Notes: generated by a model from the sequence alone, not told the origin. Shown: positions 1-11,091, counted from the first letter of the stretch. The stretch: 64,000 nt of DNA from Agapanthus africanus (GCA_030015575.1 CM057347.1:510945176-511009175); one strand, 5' to 3'. Made by a program: numbers and translations.

Positions 1-673
1 CACACTCAAATTCATGTTAGTTAGATTACCTTTAGTGATCTCTGTAGGACACATTGACAGTATATTTCATGTTCACGACATCTTCACAACATGACCATGC
101 TATACTTGTTTGCTATGCTCATGTTACATTTCCATACTTACATAGTTTCCTTTAATATTTCCATATTATCCTTGTTCATGCTTCATTCCATCCATACTAT
201 ATCACATTACACCTAGTATTTCATTTATATACATCACCCATCCCTTTTGGGGACCTACCGAGTGAAAGTTCGCTGACGGGCATTCCACATATTTTTCTTT
301 CTTTCTTGAAATGTTCGTTAGATAATCTATAGATTAAGGAGATGGAACCGACTTTCGAGGACTACTCGTAGTTTGAAACCTAGATCGACTACTAGTTCTT
401 CAGCAGTTATTTCTTTTCATTCCAGTATGCCACTGTTTAGGAACTTTCATTGTACTTTTCTTTTAAGTGATCTTGTATCAGTGTAAACTTTGTAAAGTTT
501 GGAATATAAATATATAAAGTGTTGAATTTTATTCTCGCTTGTCTATTCTTGTCAAATATTATACTGCTTATTTTGTACTTAGCGAATTTGTTATGAGAAA
601 GGACCTTGGAATAAATACGTCACGGGTCTCGCCACGTTTCCTGCTCCCGTCTTTTGGGAAGCGGGACGCGACA
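1..673 (+). mobile_element. 3' part of a Tekay/Del-type gypsy LTR, cut by the window start
   Basis: The segment ends in GGGAAGCGGGACGCGACA, nearly the same terminus as the LTRs of element A (ends 12365 and 21738) and, reversed, element E (56459, 62142). It also shares the block ACCGAG...GTTCGCTGAC (257-275) with A's LTR at about 11983-12003. Copia coding sequence resumes at 674, so an element extending left of the window was inserted into the copia element. Its left LTR end and target duplication cannot be seen. It could be a solo LTR or the 3' LTR of a full element. Confidence 0.7.
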
Positions 674-1394
674 TGTATAAACTGCATCAAGGGAAAGCAG
701 ACCAATAAGACCAATAAGGATTCAAGGAGGAGTTCTGAGGTCCTTGAGATCATACACACAGATATCTGTGGCCCATTTTCTACACCCATATTTTATCTCA
801 TTTATTGATGACCATACAAGATACATGTATCTCTACCTACTAAGTCACAAGGCTGAAGCACTAGATGCTTTCAAAACTTATAAAGCCGAGGTGGAGAAAC
901 ATAGGAAAACAAATAAAGATAGTAAGATCAGACAGAGGTGGTGAGTATTATGGTAAGTACACATAACAAGGTCGAATGCCTGGTCCATTTTTCTAATTTT
1001 CTTGAGACAGAAGGCATTATAGGGCAATACACAATACCAGGCACACTACAACAAAATGGTGGGGCAGAAAGAAGAAACAAAACTCTTATGGATATGGTAA
1101 GGAGCATGATTAGTAACTTTAATTTGCCTTTATTGCTTTGGAATGAAGCACTAAAGACTAAAGTATATATCTTAAATAGAGTTCCATCGAAGGTTGTTCC
1201 TAAAACTCCTTTTGAATCATTGAAAGGATGGAAGCTCAGTTTAGGACATATACATGTACGGGGCTTTCCAGTTGAAGTGAGAATTTATGATCCCACATTA
1301 AGAAATTGGACTCAAGAACCCAAAGTGGATATTTCAATGGTTATTCAATAAACTCCAAGAGATATAGATTTTATTGTCCTTCACACAGTCCTAA
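674..1394 (+). pseudogene. Ty1/copia pol fragment: GAG-pre-integrase end and integrase
   Basis: The reading frames give the end of the GAG-pre-integrase domain (motif CIKGKQTNK), then integrase core motifs HTDICGPF, FIDDHTRYMYLY and the region around the third acidic residue, [10 protein letters not shown], followed by [18 protein letters not shown]. This is the usual copia order before RT. Frames shift near 790 and 940, and a stop falls at 1351, so the copy is dead. The coding sense continues after the A insertion at 21739, where the sequence resumes in the integrase-RT linker. Joining catalyses integration of element cDNA in intact relatives. The copia lineage is not assigned. Confidence 0.85.
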
Positions 1395-1510
1395 TGTAAC
1401 GACTCTGTTTTTAATGTACAAAAATTTTAAAGTTAATGTACAGAATAGAGTTTGTAAGCCTGAGCACAAGTTATAAATTTAATTTGTTTAAGAACAGCAA
1501 GAAAACACAT

Positions 1511-1566
1511 GTAGCTCATTGGTAAAGTCTTACACTGCTGTAACATAGCCTTTGTGTTTGAATCCC
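1511..1566 (+). promoter_or_regulatory. tRNA-like A-box/B-box pair in A's 5' LTR
   Basis: TAGCTCATTGG (1512-1522) resembles a tRNA A box. GTTTGAATCCC (1556-1566) is one base from the B box GTTCGAATCCC seen in the 3' LTR copy. Their spacing is about that of a tRNA gene. A complete tRNA fold is not visible, so this is a tRNA-derived or tRNA-like internal Pol III promoter at most, possibly from an old SINE. Confidence 0.5.
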
Positions 1567-1947
1567 ATCAACCACATATATTTTTACTGATTTTTCTTTT
1601 AAACTTTTTGGAAGCCCAAAAGTTTGCACATGCAATACACGTAAAATGAAAATTCATAGAAAATCAAACATGTGCTAAATGTTATATGAACCGGCATAGA
1701 CTCATGGCACAAATCCAAGCCCTAACCTCCTACAGATGGACGGCGAGATTAGCCTATGGGCCGGCGCCGCTGGGTCCCCCCATTGGTAATACCCCCAAAC
1801 TCTGCACACTAAACCCCTTGGCCTACCCTATTACCCTCATACCGTTTGATTTCTTTGTAAATTAACAGAAAACTTAAAATCACCCAATAATCAAAATTTT
1901 AATGCATTTAAATTCTTTATTCAATTCCCAAAACCCTAATTCCATTC

Positions 1948-1955
1948 TATAAATA
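1948..1955 (+). promoter_or_regulatory. TATA box of A's 5' LTR
   Basis: TATAAATA lies within TTCTATAAATACAAC and is repeated at the matching place in the 3' LTR (19432-19439). It is the likely Pol II core promoter, dividing U3 from R. Confidence 0.7.
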
Positions 1956-2928
1956 CAACATCATACCTTAGCCCTCCTTATTCTGAAATCTCTTGTCAAA
2001 AATTCTCAAATTTTCCTAAATCAAAGAAGAGTACAAGTGGAGTTGGCTCAAGGTCACTTTCCGGCAAGAATTCAAGACGTTTCTGGCAATCTCGTGACTC
2101 CACGAAGCTATCAACTTCTTCCTATACCTCCCCACTCATGTTTTAACTTGTAAGTCCCCTCTCTTCTCCTCTCTTCCTAATTTAAAAAGTTCTCTTTTCA
2201 AAACTCGTCGGAAGTGGAGTTTTCCGACATCCGATTCTAAACTTTTTAAAATCATAATTTTTCTTAATAATTAATCATCCAAATCATTATATCTTGCTTA
2301 ATAATCATGAAATAAATATTGAGAACAAGTTTCATCTTAACATACCATGTTATGTAACTTTTATTTGCATTTTTCGTTTAAATACCATAAACTTTACATA
2401 TGACATCTTTTAAGTATTTAGCTTAGCATACCTTTAGAAAACCTCACGAGGTAATGACCTACCTTCTATATACACACATCTTGACATAACAAGATTCGCT
2501 AGAAAACAATATCTTGTGGCAAATAAAACTTTTCAAATAAATACCTTAAACTATTAAAAACCGTATTTCTTTAAATTGTGTGATTACGTTATTTGCTATT
2601 ATACCTCTACAACCCTTTTTGGGGAATCCGATCGGGATGGTGCAGGTTATCGCACATTCTCGGAACTAGTAGAGCGAGATGCAGATCTCCTCACGGAGCA
2701 TACGATCTCGATGGAATTTTTATACAATTTTTAAGAAAAACGAGGATTTCTAGTTAATAATAAAAAGTTATCTTCTAATAAATATATAAATATTATCAAA
2801 ACACATAATTTTAAGATATTATTAAATTCCACATTTTCCAAACAAAATAATAGAATTACAATTTTCATGAAAATACCATCAAGAATTCATACAAGTCAAG
2901 TTTACACTAAAATACCTTAAACTATTCA

Positions 2929-2931
<3 letters not shown>

Positions 2932-2962
<31 letters not shown>
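2932..2962. repeat. AT dinucleotide microsatellite in A's 5' LTR
   Basis: About 15 TA units. The matching run in the 3' LTR (20411-20453) is longer, so the two LTR copies have changed length since insertion. Confidence 0.9.
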
Positions 2963-2965
<3 letters not shown>

Positions 2966-3418
2966 CTAACATACCTCATTGTTCAGTTGATAAAATTGCA
3001 CATTTGTTATTACATTTTTTCTACCATTTCCATATTAAAAAAGGTCTTTATTATAATATATCATACATATGAGGGTTTATCTGTAAAAATAATATTTTCT
3101 ATGTGTTGATATATTATAATTGGCATTTGGTAGGAAAATGTATGCAAATAATATCATTGACCAAATCCTAGTAGAACAAAGTCTACTAAATATTATTTGA
3201 GTTGTTGTGCAGAATTTTTCCAAGTTGTGCAGAATTTTTCAAAACTAAAATTAAGGAAATCAAGTTGTTAAAGAAAACTTGCCTAATTAAGAAAGCAAAA
3301 CTTGGAGATCAAGTCTGGCAGCAGCTACGAGAAGATTTCAAAGATCCAAAGATTCCAGAGAACTCCACGTGCCAAGTAGAGAAATACCCCAAAAAGAAAA
3401 TCAAAGGACATGATTGAA

Positions 3419-3467
3419 TGGCCGCGGATCCGCGGCCATACCCCCCTTAGGCCGCGGATCCGCGGCA
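3419..3467. promoter_or_regulatory. Paired CG palindromes upstream of B's TATA box
   Basis: A 20-bp perfect palindrome with core GGCCGCGGATCCGCGGCC (3420-3437) is followed by GCCGCGGATCCGCGGC (3451-3466). The centres are 30 bp apart, and the second ends 90 bp before the TATA box. The 3' LTR keeps only the second copy (10099-10114). Confidence 0.8.
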
Positions 3468-3555
3468 AGATTTAGGAGATAGAGGTTGCAATTTTTGTGG
3501 AGAAATCTCTACTACTATTTACCTAATTTGGAAGCAAGGGTTTCTGGCTTTGGAC

Positions 3556-3563
3556 TATAAATA
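3556..3563 (+). promoter_or_regulatory. TATA box of B's 5' LTR
   Basis: TATAAATA lies in GGACTATAAATATGG and is conserved in the 3' LTR at about 10203. Confidence 0.75.
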
Positions 3564-4444
3564 TGGACCGAGAGCCTCTTGGAAAAATTATCAAGTCGAC
3601 GCGATCATGAAGTCCAATACGGCTCACGCATCCAGACTGATCATCAACGGTTCATCTACCTTCTTAGAAGAGATCGAGAAACAACTAGAAATTGTAATCA
3701 TTTTCTAAGGATTCAAGTGTAATGAATATTGTTGATTAATAAAGGTAGCTTTCTTTTTCTTATTCTATTTTTTCGTAGTTTAATTATACAATTTCTTTCC
3801 ATCTCTTTTTCTCCCAACATGCGCGAGTAATTCTCCGCTTGTTAGGGTTCGTAGGATTATAGTAGGTTAATGGATGATGAACATCCCTAAACCCGTTTTA
3901 AGTCCTATAAAGTTTATGAACTTTATCAAAAGAATCATTAACATCCTAATCGGGTGCGCTAACAATTCTTTGTTAGTTCCGACCGCGATTAGAGATTAGA
4001 TTAATGATTGTTTTGGTAAAGGCTAGATATGAACGGAGTTCCATGTCGAGATAAGAGTTAAGAGTGGGATTCCTTTTCCCTCCAGAAACCCTAATCTACA
4101 CGCATCACCGTCGTTCTAGTTTTAAATCTATTAAAGGATAAAAGGGTAACTTTTAATTAATCATGCATAACTACTAAATCCTAACGAACCCTACAAGCTC
4201 TCTTATTATATTAACCACATCCCTAAAATAATCTAGATCTATATATTTTGCATTCTTGCTTAACGTAGATCTAGAAACAATTCCACAAAATTCTTTATCC
4301 CTCCTCTCTTTCAACACATCTAAAGTAAGAGTATAAGATTCAACGTTTCCCTGAGGACGACCCGTACTTATCTCGGTCTAGCTACGTGCGACACCGTTAT
4401 TGATTGCGGTTATTCTACAAACACAAATTTTCACATCAATCAAA

Positions 4445-4462
4445 TGGCGCCATAGCCGGCGA
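4445..4462 (+). promoter_or_regulatory. Primer-binding site of B
   Basis: TGGCGCCATAGCCGGCGA lies two bases after the 5' LTR. Element G has the cleaner form TGGCGCCGTTGCCGGGGA, which is complementary to the 3' end of plant tRNA-Asp. Minus-strand DNA synthesis would start here. Confidence 0.85.
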
Positions 4463-5276
4463 TACGTGCGTAATTTTTTATTCTTACTATTTGTGTTGAA
4501 TTCTTATACGATCCATATCATAATTAAAACAAAACTGCAAATTGCATATTTAACGATTTGTGCGTGAATTTTTGCAAGGAGATCTGGAGTCACAGACTGG
4601 AGGAAACAGGAGATCTAGGGTTCCAAACTTCTCTGGTATCTTTCTCAACTCTTCCTCTCTACTCTCAAATCCAATAAAATCTATTTTCTGCAGGATTCTT
4701 TGCAAAATAGCGCCGCTCAAAAAAAAAAAATTTTTTGCAAAAGTTTTCTGATTGGTTTTGTTTTGCATATTTTAATACGGACTTTAAAGGGGCAAAGACC
4801 AAATCCAGATTAGATGGGGATTTCATCACCCTTCCTAAACCCCATAAATCACAAACCGAGCATCTAGATCAACCCTTCATTAATTTAAAAAATATCTAGA
4901 CCAGACTCTAAAGACTGTCGCGCTCAATAAGGGTAGAGGAAGGTCGTGGGTAATCTATCGCTTATCCGCATTACTTTTGTGGTGCTTAGGCAAGTGTGTC
5001 AAAGGCTAGTGGTTTTTAATTAGGCCCACTACTATGGTTCCTTCCCACTTACCTGGCACTTACCTATCTACAAGGGTAGTAAAGAGGCGGTAGAGAATTG
5101 ATCCTGCGGCTTGTCCTTTGGAAGTCTAGGAGCGGTCTAGAGACTGGACCTAGGTAACCTTAGTTCTAGGGTTGCTTGTGCATTTTAGAGTGATTTGTCT
5201 TGAGTCCCACTTTTTTCAAAACAAACCAATTTTAAATCACACACATGCTGCCACTTGCACTAAACCCGCTTAGTGC
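4463..5276 (+). other. Untranslated leader of B
   Basis: No coding sequence is evident. Short blocks recur in G's leader, for example GCAGGATTCTTTGCAA (about 4690, and about 48900 in G), and ATTTCATCACC followed by a CACAAATCAC-type stretch. Shared leader blocks in otherwise diverged elements could be packaging or dimerisation signals, which is inference. Confidence 0.5.
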
Positions 5277-7100
5277 ATGCTCGGCTGGACACGGGATCCT
5301 AGTGCCCGTCTTGTCCGCGTTCCTGCTATCGAAGCCGAAGTCGGTACTTCTTCATCTTATTTTCCCCCACCACACACCACGACCGAGATGGACGGCACTC
5401 CATCAGAATATAACACCACGCTGCCACCGCCCGTAGGTGCGCAGAATCCACCGCGCACTTCTCTCCAAGAGAGATGCTATCCTATCTGTGGTCCTCTTCC
5501 CACTTGTCTATCTCTTCCACCAGCTAACGGGGATAATTTCGAAATTAAACCCCACTACATCAATCTGCTGCCCAAATTTCACGGGCTTGAGTCATAAGAC
5601 GCGTACGTTTTCGTCACCAAATTCGAAAACGTATGCGCAATGATGGGTACTTCACAGTTGACTGTCGATGCTATGCGCTTGCGTCTTCTCCCATTCACAC
5701 TGTGCGACTTGGCAGAAAAATGGATTTATAATACTGCCGCACACTCTATCACTAATTGGGATAAATTCGTAATAGCATTTCTTAAGAAGTTTTACCCAAA
5801 CCATAAGACTGCCCATATTAGGAGTGAGATCAACCAGTTCACCCAGCTTCCCAATGAACCATTTTGGAAGTGCTTTGAACGTTTCAAGGATCTGCTTGTC
5901 CAATGTCCTCATCATAGAATACAAAGATGAGATTTATGTCGAATTATATATGAGGGCATTAATCTAGCGACAAAGCAGATGCTTGAAACAATGTGTCAAT
6001 ACAATTTCATGTCTAAAGATGACGGTGAAGCATGGAAATATCTGGAAGATCTCGCAAAAAACACTTTGCAGTGGGAAAGCATAAGACCACCTTCATCTAG
6101 GGGAGGTATTCACCAGATCGATGTTTCCATCGCAGTGAAAGCTGAAATGGCAGCGATGCAGAAGAAACTCGATGCTATTGAGAACAAACTTTCATCAGTC
6201 TCCCTAAATCATGTCACGCTTCCTAAGACCATCAGTGGTTGCTGTTCAGATCCTTCACACTTAACGGAAGAATGTCCTATGAATGCATCGTTTCAAACTA
6301 ATGCTGCTTTTCAGCAGCGACCTAGAAACTATCCTTATTCTTCCACGTACAATTAAGGATGGAGGAATCATCCTAACTTTGCTTGAAACCAAAACCAACA
6401 AAGCAATTATCAAAGACCTCCTCCATAGCAATCACAACCACAGAATCAGCTCCCCTTTCAGTCACAGAACTTTCAAAATCCGGCCAACACTTCACCACAA
6501 GTGGTCGGTACTGACAACTCTTCACTCGTACAAACTTTGGATATGTTCATGAAACATTCCATGCAATTGTCGGCTGAGATGAAGTCTTCTATTGATACCG
6601 TACAGAAAGACTCCGCCTCCCACGGTGAGAGTATTAAATCAATAGAAAACCAACTCGCACAGTTAAACGCTGCAATGAGTGCGAGAGAGAAAGGGAAACT
6701 CCCATCTCAACCCATACCTAATCCTGGCCACTCACAAAATTATAATGTGAGTGCCGTTATTACGTTGAGATCGGGAAAAGTGCTGAATAACCGAGTGGGT
6801 GAGCAATGTGATGATGTTAGTGACACTAATAATACCCCAGCTTCTACTTCTTCCTCTAATTCGTCTAGTCTCCCACCTTCATCCGAGCCTATTCTCCGTT
6901 TTCCCCAAGGCTCGAACCCTTCACCCATTTCTTCGAATCTACCTAAAACGATCCCCACTCCAATTCTGGGATCCACTCCATCCCCACAATCCTCTCCAAT
7001 GTTAGACCAAACCCTTATTGATAAAGCACCTTATCCAAACAGGTTAAGGGGCAACAAACCAAGTCCACAAATGGAGAAGATTGTGGAAATTTTTAAGTAA
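5277..7100 (+). pseudogene. Athila-type gag of element B
   Basis: Gag forms the particle in which reverse transcription takes place. Visible Athila gag motifs, in order, are NFEIKPHYINLLPKFHG (about 5536), MRLRLLPFTLCDLAEKW (about 5670), FLKKFYPNHKT, EPFWKCFERFKDLLVQCPHH, MLETMCQYNFMSKDDGEAW (about 5979), and near the end the lineage signature ITLRSGKVL (about 6760). A CC..H..C-like cluster occurs near 6240. Stops at about 5597, 5928 and 6354 break the frame, at least one being a likely sense-to-stop transition. B encodes no RT, so its gag would matter only for packaging with a partner element. Confidence 0.85.
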
Positions 7101-8224
7101 ATTAACATAAACATTCCTCTCCTAGATGCTATTCAACAAGTTCCGTCATATGCGAAAATCCTAAAGGACTTGTGCACTAGGAAGAGAAAAGTTCAAGTAC
7201 CTAAAAAAGTTTTCCTTGCGAGTAATGTGAGCACTGCTTTTACACAACAACTACCCAAGAAACGAAAGGACCCCGGAAGTCCACAATTTCTATTTCTATT
7301 GGGGGTAAAAATATCAATCGTGCTCTACTCGATTTAGGTGCTAGTGTTAACTTGCTTCCGTATTCTGTTTATGAGCAATTAGGGATCGGAGAGTTAAAAC
7401 CTGCGCATTGCACTCTTCAGATGGCCGATCGATCTATCACCCAACCTAGGGGTGAGCTAGAGGATGTGTTAATCAAAGTCGGGGAATTTATATTTCCTGT
7501 GGACTTTATCGTTATTGATACACAACCTGTGGCAAACCCAGACAATCAAATCTCGGTGATACTCGGTCGACCCTTTTTGGGCACTTCCAACGCAGTAATC
7601 AATTATAGAAACGGCTCTATGACCCTATCCTTTGGAAAGAAGTTAATTGAGCTTAACATTTACAAGTTGGGAAGTGAACCCTCCGAACCCTATGCTCATG
7701 TGTGTTCTGTCGAATTAATGGATGTCGACAGCAGCGAATTTGATCAACCTCATGATACTGACTCTATTCATATGTTGTTGTTTGACCCAACCATGTACTC
7801 TTCCACCGAGTTGTCCGGGTCAACATGTAACGCTGATGAGGAACTTTTTATAGAGTCTGACGATCACCCCATTTTTTCTGATGACATTATTCTTCGGGGT
7901 ATCGATGAGAGCTTTGAGGAAATTTTCGCTGATGAACTCGCATTTTTACAAGACACGGGTGTTGAGATGAATCAACTCCAAGACAAAGAAATTGAACCTC
8001 CACCCCTTCTTCTGGACAATCATGATAATGCGAGTAATCCATCATCACTATCGCTGTGTCGTCTCTCCAAATTGAGACGCAATCCTTTTCATTTACACCT
8101 CTTATCACCTCCCCACTTCTTCTTGTCGAAAGGTGACATGTTCTTCCACCAACCTTGGTACTTCATCGATAAAATTTTTGAATGGTTGGTGTTGACCTTC
8201 GGTTTTTGCAAAGCTTGGCATTGA
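7101..8224 (+). pseudogene. Athila-type aspartic protease and acidic C-terminal region of B
   Basis: After gag the linker continues in Athila style and a frame shift lies near 7290. The long open frame from 7352 carries the protease: the active-site stretch LLDLGASVNLLP just upstream keeps the catalytic Asp, then SVYEQLGIGELKP, ADRSITQPRGELEDVLIKV and the flap-side ILGRPFLGTSNAVIN. It is followed by an acidic tail and ends with DKIFEWLVLTFGFCKA, a peptide repeated in element G. No RT follows, so the frame stops where pol should continue. Intact relatives use the protease to mature the gag-pol polyprotein. Confidence 0.85.
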
Positions 8225-9629
8225 CCAATAATCTTGACCCCCTCGTGTGATTTTAAAAGATTAACATTGTTTAACTCAGGTTTGGGGGGCTTATATTTTG
8301 GCTCTTGAAAAAAAATGATTTTTACAAAATTGTGAGCCAAAAATAAGTTTGGGGGAGGATTTTCACTTTCATATATTCTTGTCCCCATTAATAATTTCCT
8401 CCCAAGTCTACAGGTTTTAGAGCTTAACGGATGACATCAGTAAGGACACTACTGTAAACAGATTTGGGGGAGGTTTGTGCTTATTTACACATCAATTTGT
8501 ATTATACTTTGCATAAGCACAACATTTTCAACAATTTTAAAAAATTTCTTTTATAACAAAAGAGTAGAAAGTGAAAAATTACATCCAAAAGATAGGAATA
8601 GTTTAAGAAAACCAAGAAAATTAGAAGTTTTCTTAAATGAACTAGTAATAAGTACTTATGAGCTATTGTCCCAAGGGTTAGTAAGATGATAGAAGTCACT
8701 AATCTGAGGATAAAAATAAGTCTGAAAAATAGTTTTTATTCTGGAAGCCAAACATTTGAATGTTGATACCCTGCTATATGCACTTACACACGTCTTGAAA
8801 CTAGGGATAGTAGAGGATACCTTGAAATGCTCTTGTCTAAAAGCCAAAGTATGAAGGAAATAAAAAAAATGAATAAAATATAAAATGGTGAAGGAAAAAA
8901 AATGAACACTGGTTTTGTTATCGCCAAGGCAGCAATAAAAAAATATAGCGAGGGTGCTTCATCACCTAGTGCCTTAGACCAACTGGGTTTGGGAGTCACT
9001 GCTAAGCCTTAGGTGGTGTAAGACGAGGAAAATATTATCACCTAATCAGCAAGCACATGAGTAATCGGTCTGTTAGTATCTCAAGAAGTATTAACGGTCG
9101 CATGAAAATGTATGAGCAAATCTAAATATTCATCAAGTTAAAAAGTACTGAGGTAGATGGACAAGAGTATGATAGCTTGAATTGAATTCTCCGAGTGTAG
9201 GGATGTCCATTTCACACACGTAGGGGTATATGATCGATGTTTGGATGAAAGGTAGGAATGAAGAATAAAGACGATATTTTATTGAGGGATAATGTGATTT
9301 CTAATATCTTTTCATGACTATTAAGATAGGGCTCATGACAACTGAAAACCTAGTGTAGTTGGAAACTCAAAATTTTCAAAGTATTTCTTTTATGGTTCTT
9401 ATCTTTATATATAAATTTCACCATCTCTCTTTTATTATAGGATTTTGTGGGTGTAATCCGCTGAAAATTCTCAGGAGACAACACTCCTCCTACTAGGGAC
9501 ACCTAGAGGTTTAACGGCTTGTTGTACGTGCTCAGTGCAATCGTGTTTGTCTACGAAAGTGTGCTTAGTTTTCTTCTTTCTTTTTCTCCTTCTCTTGAAT
9601 AAACTAGTTTGCTCGGGACGATCAAACAT
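8225..9629 (+). other. Conserved 3' non-coding region of B
   Basis: About 1.4 kb without a credible ORF replaces pol. It has PPT-like G-runs at 8279-8290, 8345-8357 and 8461-8473. Several blocks are shared with G (51.3-52.7 kb), notably around 8727-8850, 9062-9119, 9176-9290 and 9441-9570. The last block contains three small hairpins. Conservation in a non-coding interval suggests an RNA or cis function. Confidence 0.7.
9473..9540 (+). ncRNA. Three-hairpin conserved block before the 3' LTR of B
   Basis: The three are AGGAG/CTCCT (9473-9488), CTAGG/CCTAG with loop GACA (9493-9506), and TTGTAC/GTGCAA (9522-9540). G has the same three in the same order (52603-52670); its third stem is TTGCAC/GTGCAA, so the B version differs by a G-U-compatible change. 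This is a candidate cis-acting RNA element rather than an independent RNA gene. Confidence 0.55.
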
Positions 9630-9644
9630 AAGTTTGGGAGTATT
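9630..9644 (+). promoter_or_regulatory. Polypurine tract of B
   Basis: AAGTTTGGGAGTATT lies directly before TGTTCAG of the 3' LTR and matches AAGTTTGGGGGTATT in G. It primes plus-strand DNA synthesis. Confidence 0.8.
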
Positions 9645-11091
9645 TGTTCAGTTGATAAAACTGCACATTTGTTATTACATTTTTTCTACCATTTCCATAT
9701 TAAAAAAGGTCTTTATTATAATATATCATACATATGAGGGTTTATCTGTAAAAATAATATTTTCCATATGTTGATATATTATAATTAGCATTTGGTAGGA
9801 AAATGTATGCAAATAATATCATTGACCAAATCCTAGTAGAACAAAGTCTACTAAATATTATTTGAGTTGTTGTGCAGAATTTTTCCAAGCTGTGCAGAAT
9901 TTTTCAAGACTATAATCAAGGAAATCAAGTTGTTAAAGAAAACTTGCCTAATTAAGAAAGCAAAACTTGGAGATCAAGTCTGGCAGCAGCTACGAGAAGA
10001 TTTCAAAGATCCAAATATTCCAGAGAACTCCACGTGCCAAGTAGAGAAATACCCCAAAAAGAAAATCAAAGGACATGATTGAATGATGCCCCCCTTGGGC
10101 CGCGGATCCGCGGCAAGATTTAGGAGATAGAGGTTGCAATTTTTGTGGAGAAATCTCTACTACTATTTACCTAATTTGGAAGCAAGGGTTTCTGGCTTTG
10201 GACTATAAATATGGACCGAGAGCCTCTTGAAAAAATTATCAAGTCGACGCGATCACGAAGTCTAAGACGGCTCACGCATCCAGACTGATCATCAACGGTT
10301 CGTCTACCTCCTTAGAAGAGATCGAGAAGCAACTAGAAATTGTAATCATTTTCTAAGGATTCAAGTGTAAAGAATATTGTTGATTAATAAAGGTAGCTTT
10401 CTTTTTCTTATTCTATTTCTTCGTAGTTTAATTATGCAATTTCTTTCCATCTCTTTTTCTCCCAACATGCGCGAGTAATTCTTCGCTTGTTAGGGTTCGT
10501 AAAATTAGGGTAGGCTAATGGATGATGAACATCCCTAAACCCTTTTTAAGTCCTATAAAATTTATGAACTTTATCAAAAGAATCATTAACATCCTAATCG
10601 GGCGCGCTAACAATTCTTTGTTAGTTCCGACCACGATTAGAGATTAGATTAATGATTATTTTGTTAAAGGCTAGATATGAACGGAGTTCCGTGTCGAGAT
10701 AAGGGTTAAGAGTGGGATTCCTTTTCCCTCCAGAAACCCTAATCTACACGCATCACCGTCGTTCTAGTTTTAAATCTATTAAAAGATAAAAAGGGTAACT
10801 TTTAATTAATCATGCATAACTACTAAATCCTAACGAACCCTACAAGCCCTCTTATTATATTAACTACATCCCAAAAATAATCTAGATCTATATATTTTGC
10901 ATTCTTGCTTAACATAGATCTAGAAACAATTCCACAAAATTCTTTATCCCTCCTTTCTTTCAACACATCTAAAGTAAGGGTATAAGATTCAACGTTTCCC
11001 TGAGGACGACCCGTACTCATCTCGGTCTAGCTACGCGCGACACCGTTATTGATTGCGGTTATTCTACAAACACAAATTTTCACATCAATCA
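9645..11091 (+). repeat. 3' LTR of B
   Basis: Near-identical to 2980-4442 but shorter, mostly because one of the two CG palindromes is deleted (junction about 10085-10098). It ends CAATCA and is followed by target duplication CTCAT. Confidence 0.92.

Larger units (their letters stand above)
1395..2979 (+). repeat. 5' LTR of A, left segment
   Basis: This starts at TGTAACGACTCTG and runs to the insertion point of element B. It matches 18881 to about 20465 of the 3' LTR. It holds tRNA-like boxes (1511-1566), a TATA box (TATAAATA, 1948-1955) followed by the likely transcription start, and an AT dinucleotide run (2932-2962). The last five bases, CTCAT, are the left target duplication of B. Confidence 0.9.
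2980..4442 (+). repeat. 5' LTR of B
   Basis: Bounded by TGTTCAG and CAATCA. A pair of CG-rich palindromes lies at 3419-3438 and 3451-3466, then TATAAATA at 3556-3563. The opening bases TGTTCA and the TTGCAC..TTTG stretch after them recur in the other Athila-type LTRs of the window (16291, 31356, 46863). Confidence 0.92.
2980..11091 (+). mobile_element. Element B: non-autonomous Athila-type gypsy element (gag-protease only)
   Basis: The LTRs start TGTTCAGTTG and end CACATCAATCA. The 5' LTR is 2980-4442 and the 3' LTR 9645-11091. A perfect CTCAT target duplication flanks the element (2975-2979 and 11092-11096). The PBS TGGCGCCATAGCCGGCG matches the Asp-tRNA-type PBS of Athila elements with a few changes. 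Gag has the Athila order of motifs, and an aspartic protease follows, but RT, RNase H and integrase are absent. B is inserted in the 5' LTR of A. Confidence 0.92.

Noticed and set aside
539..789. Complete copia start at the left end
   Set aside because: Bases up to 673 belong to a Tekay-type LTR end, so the ORF from 539 is a chance fusion of LTR and copia sequence.
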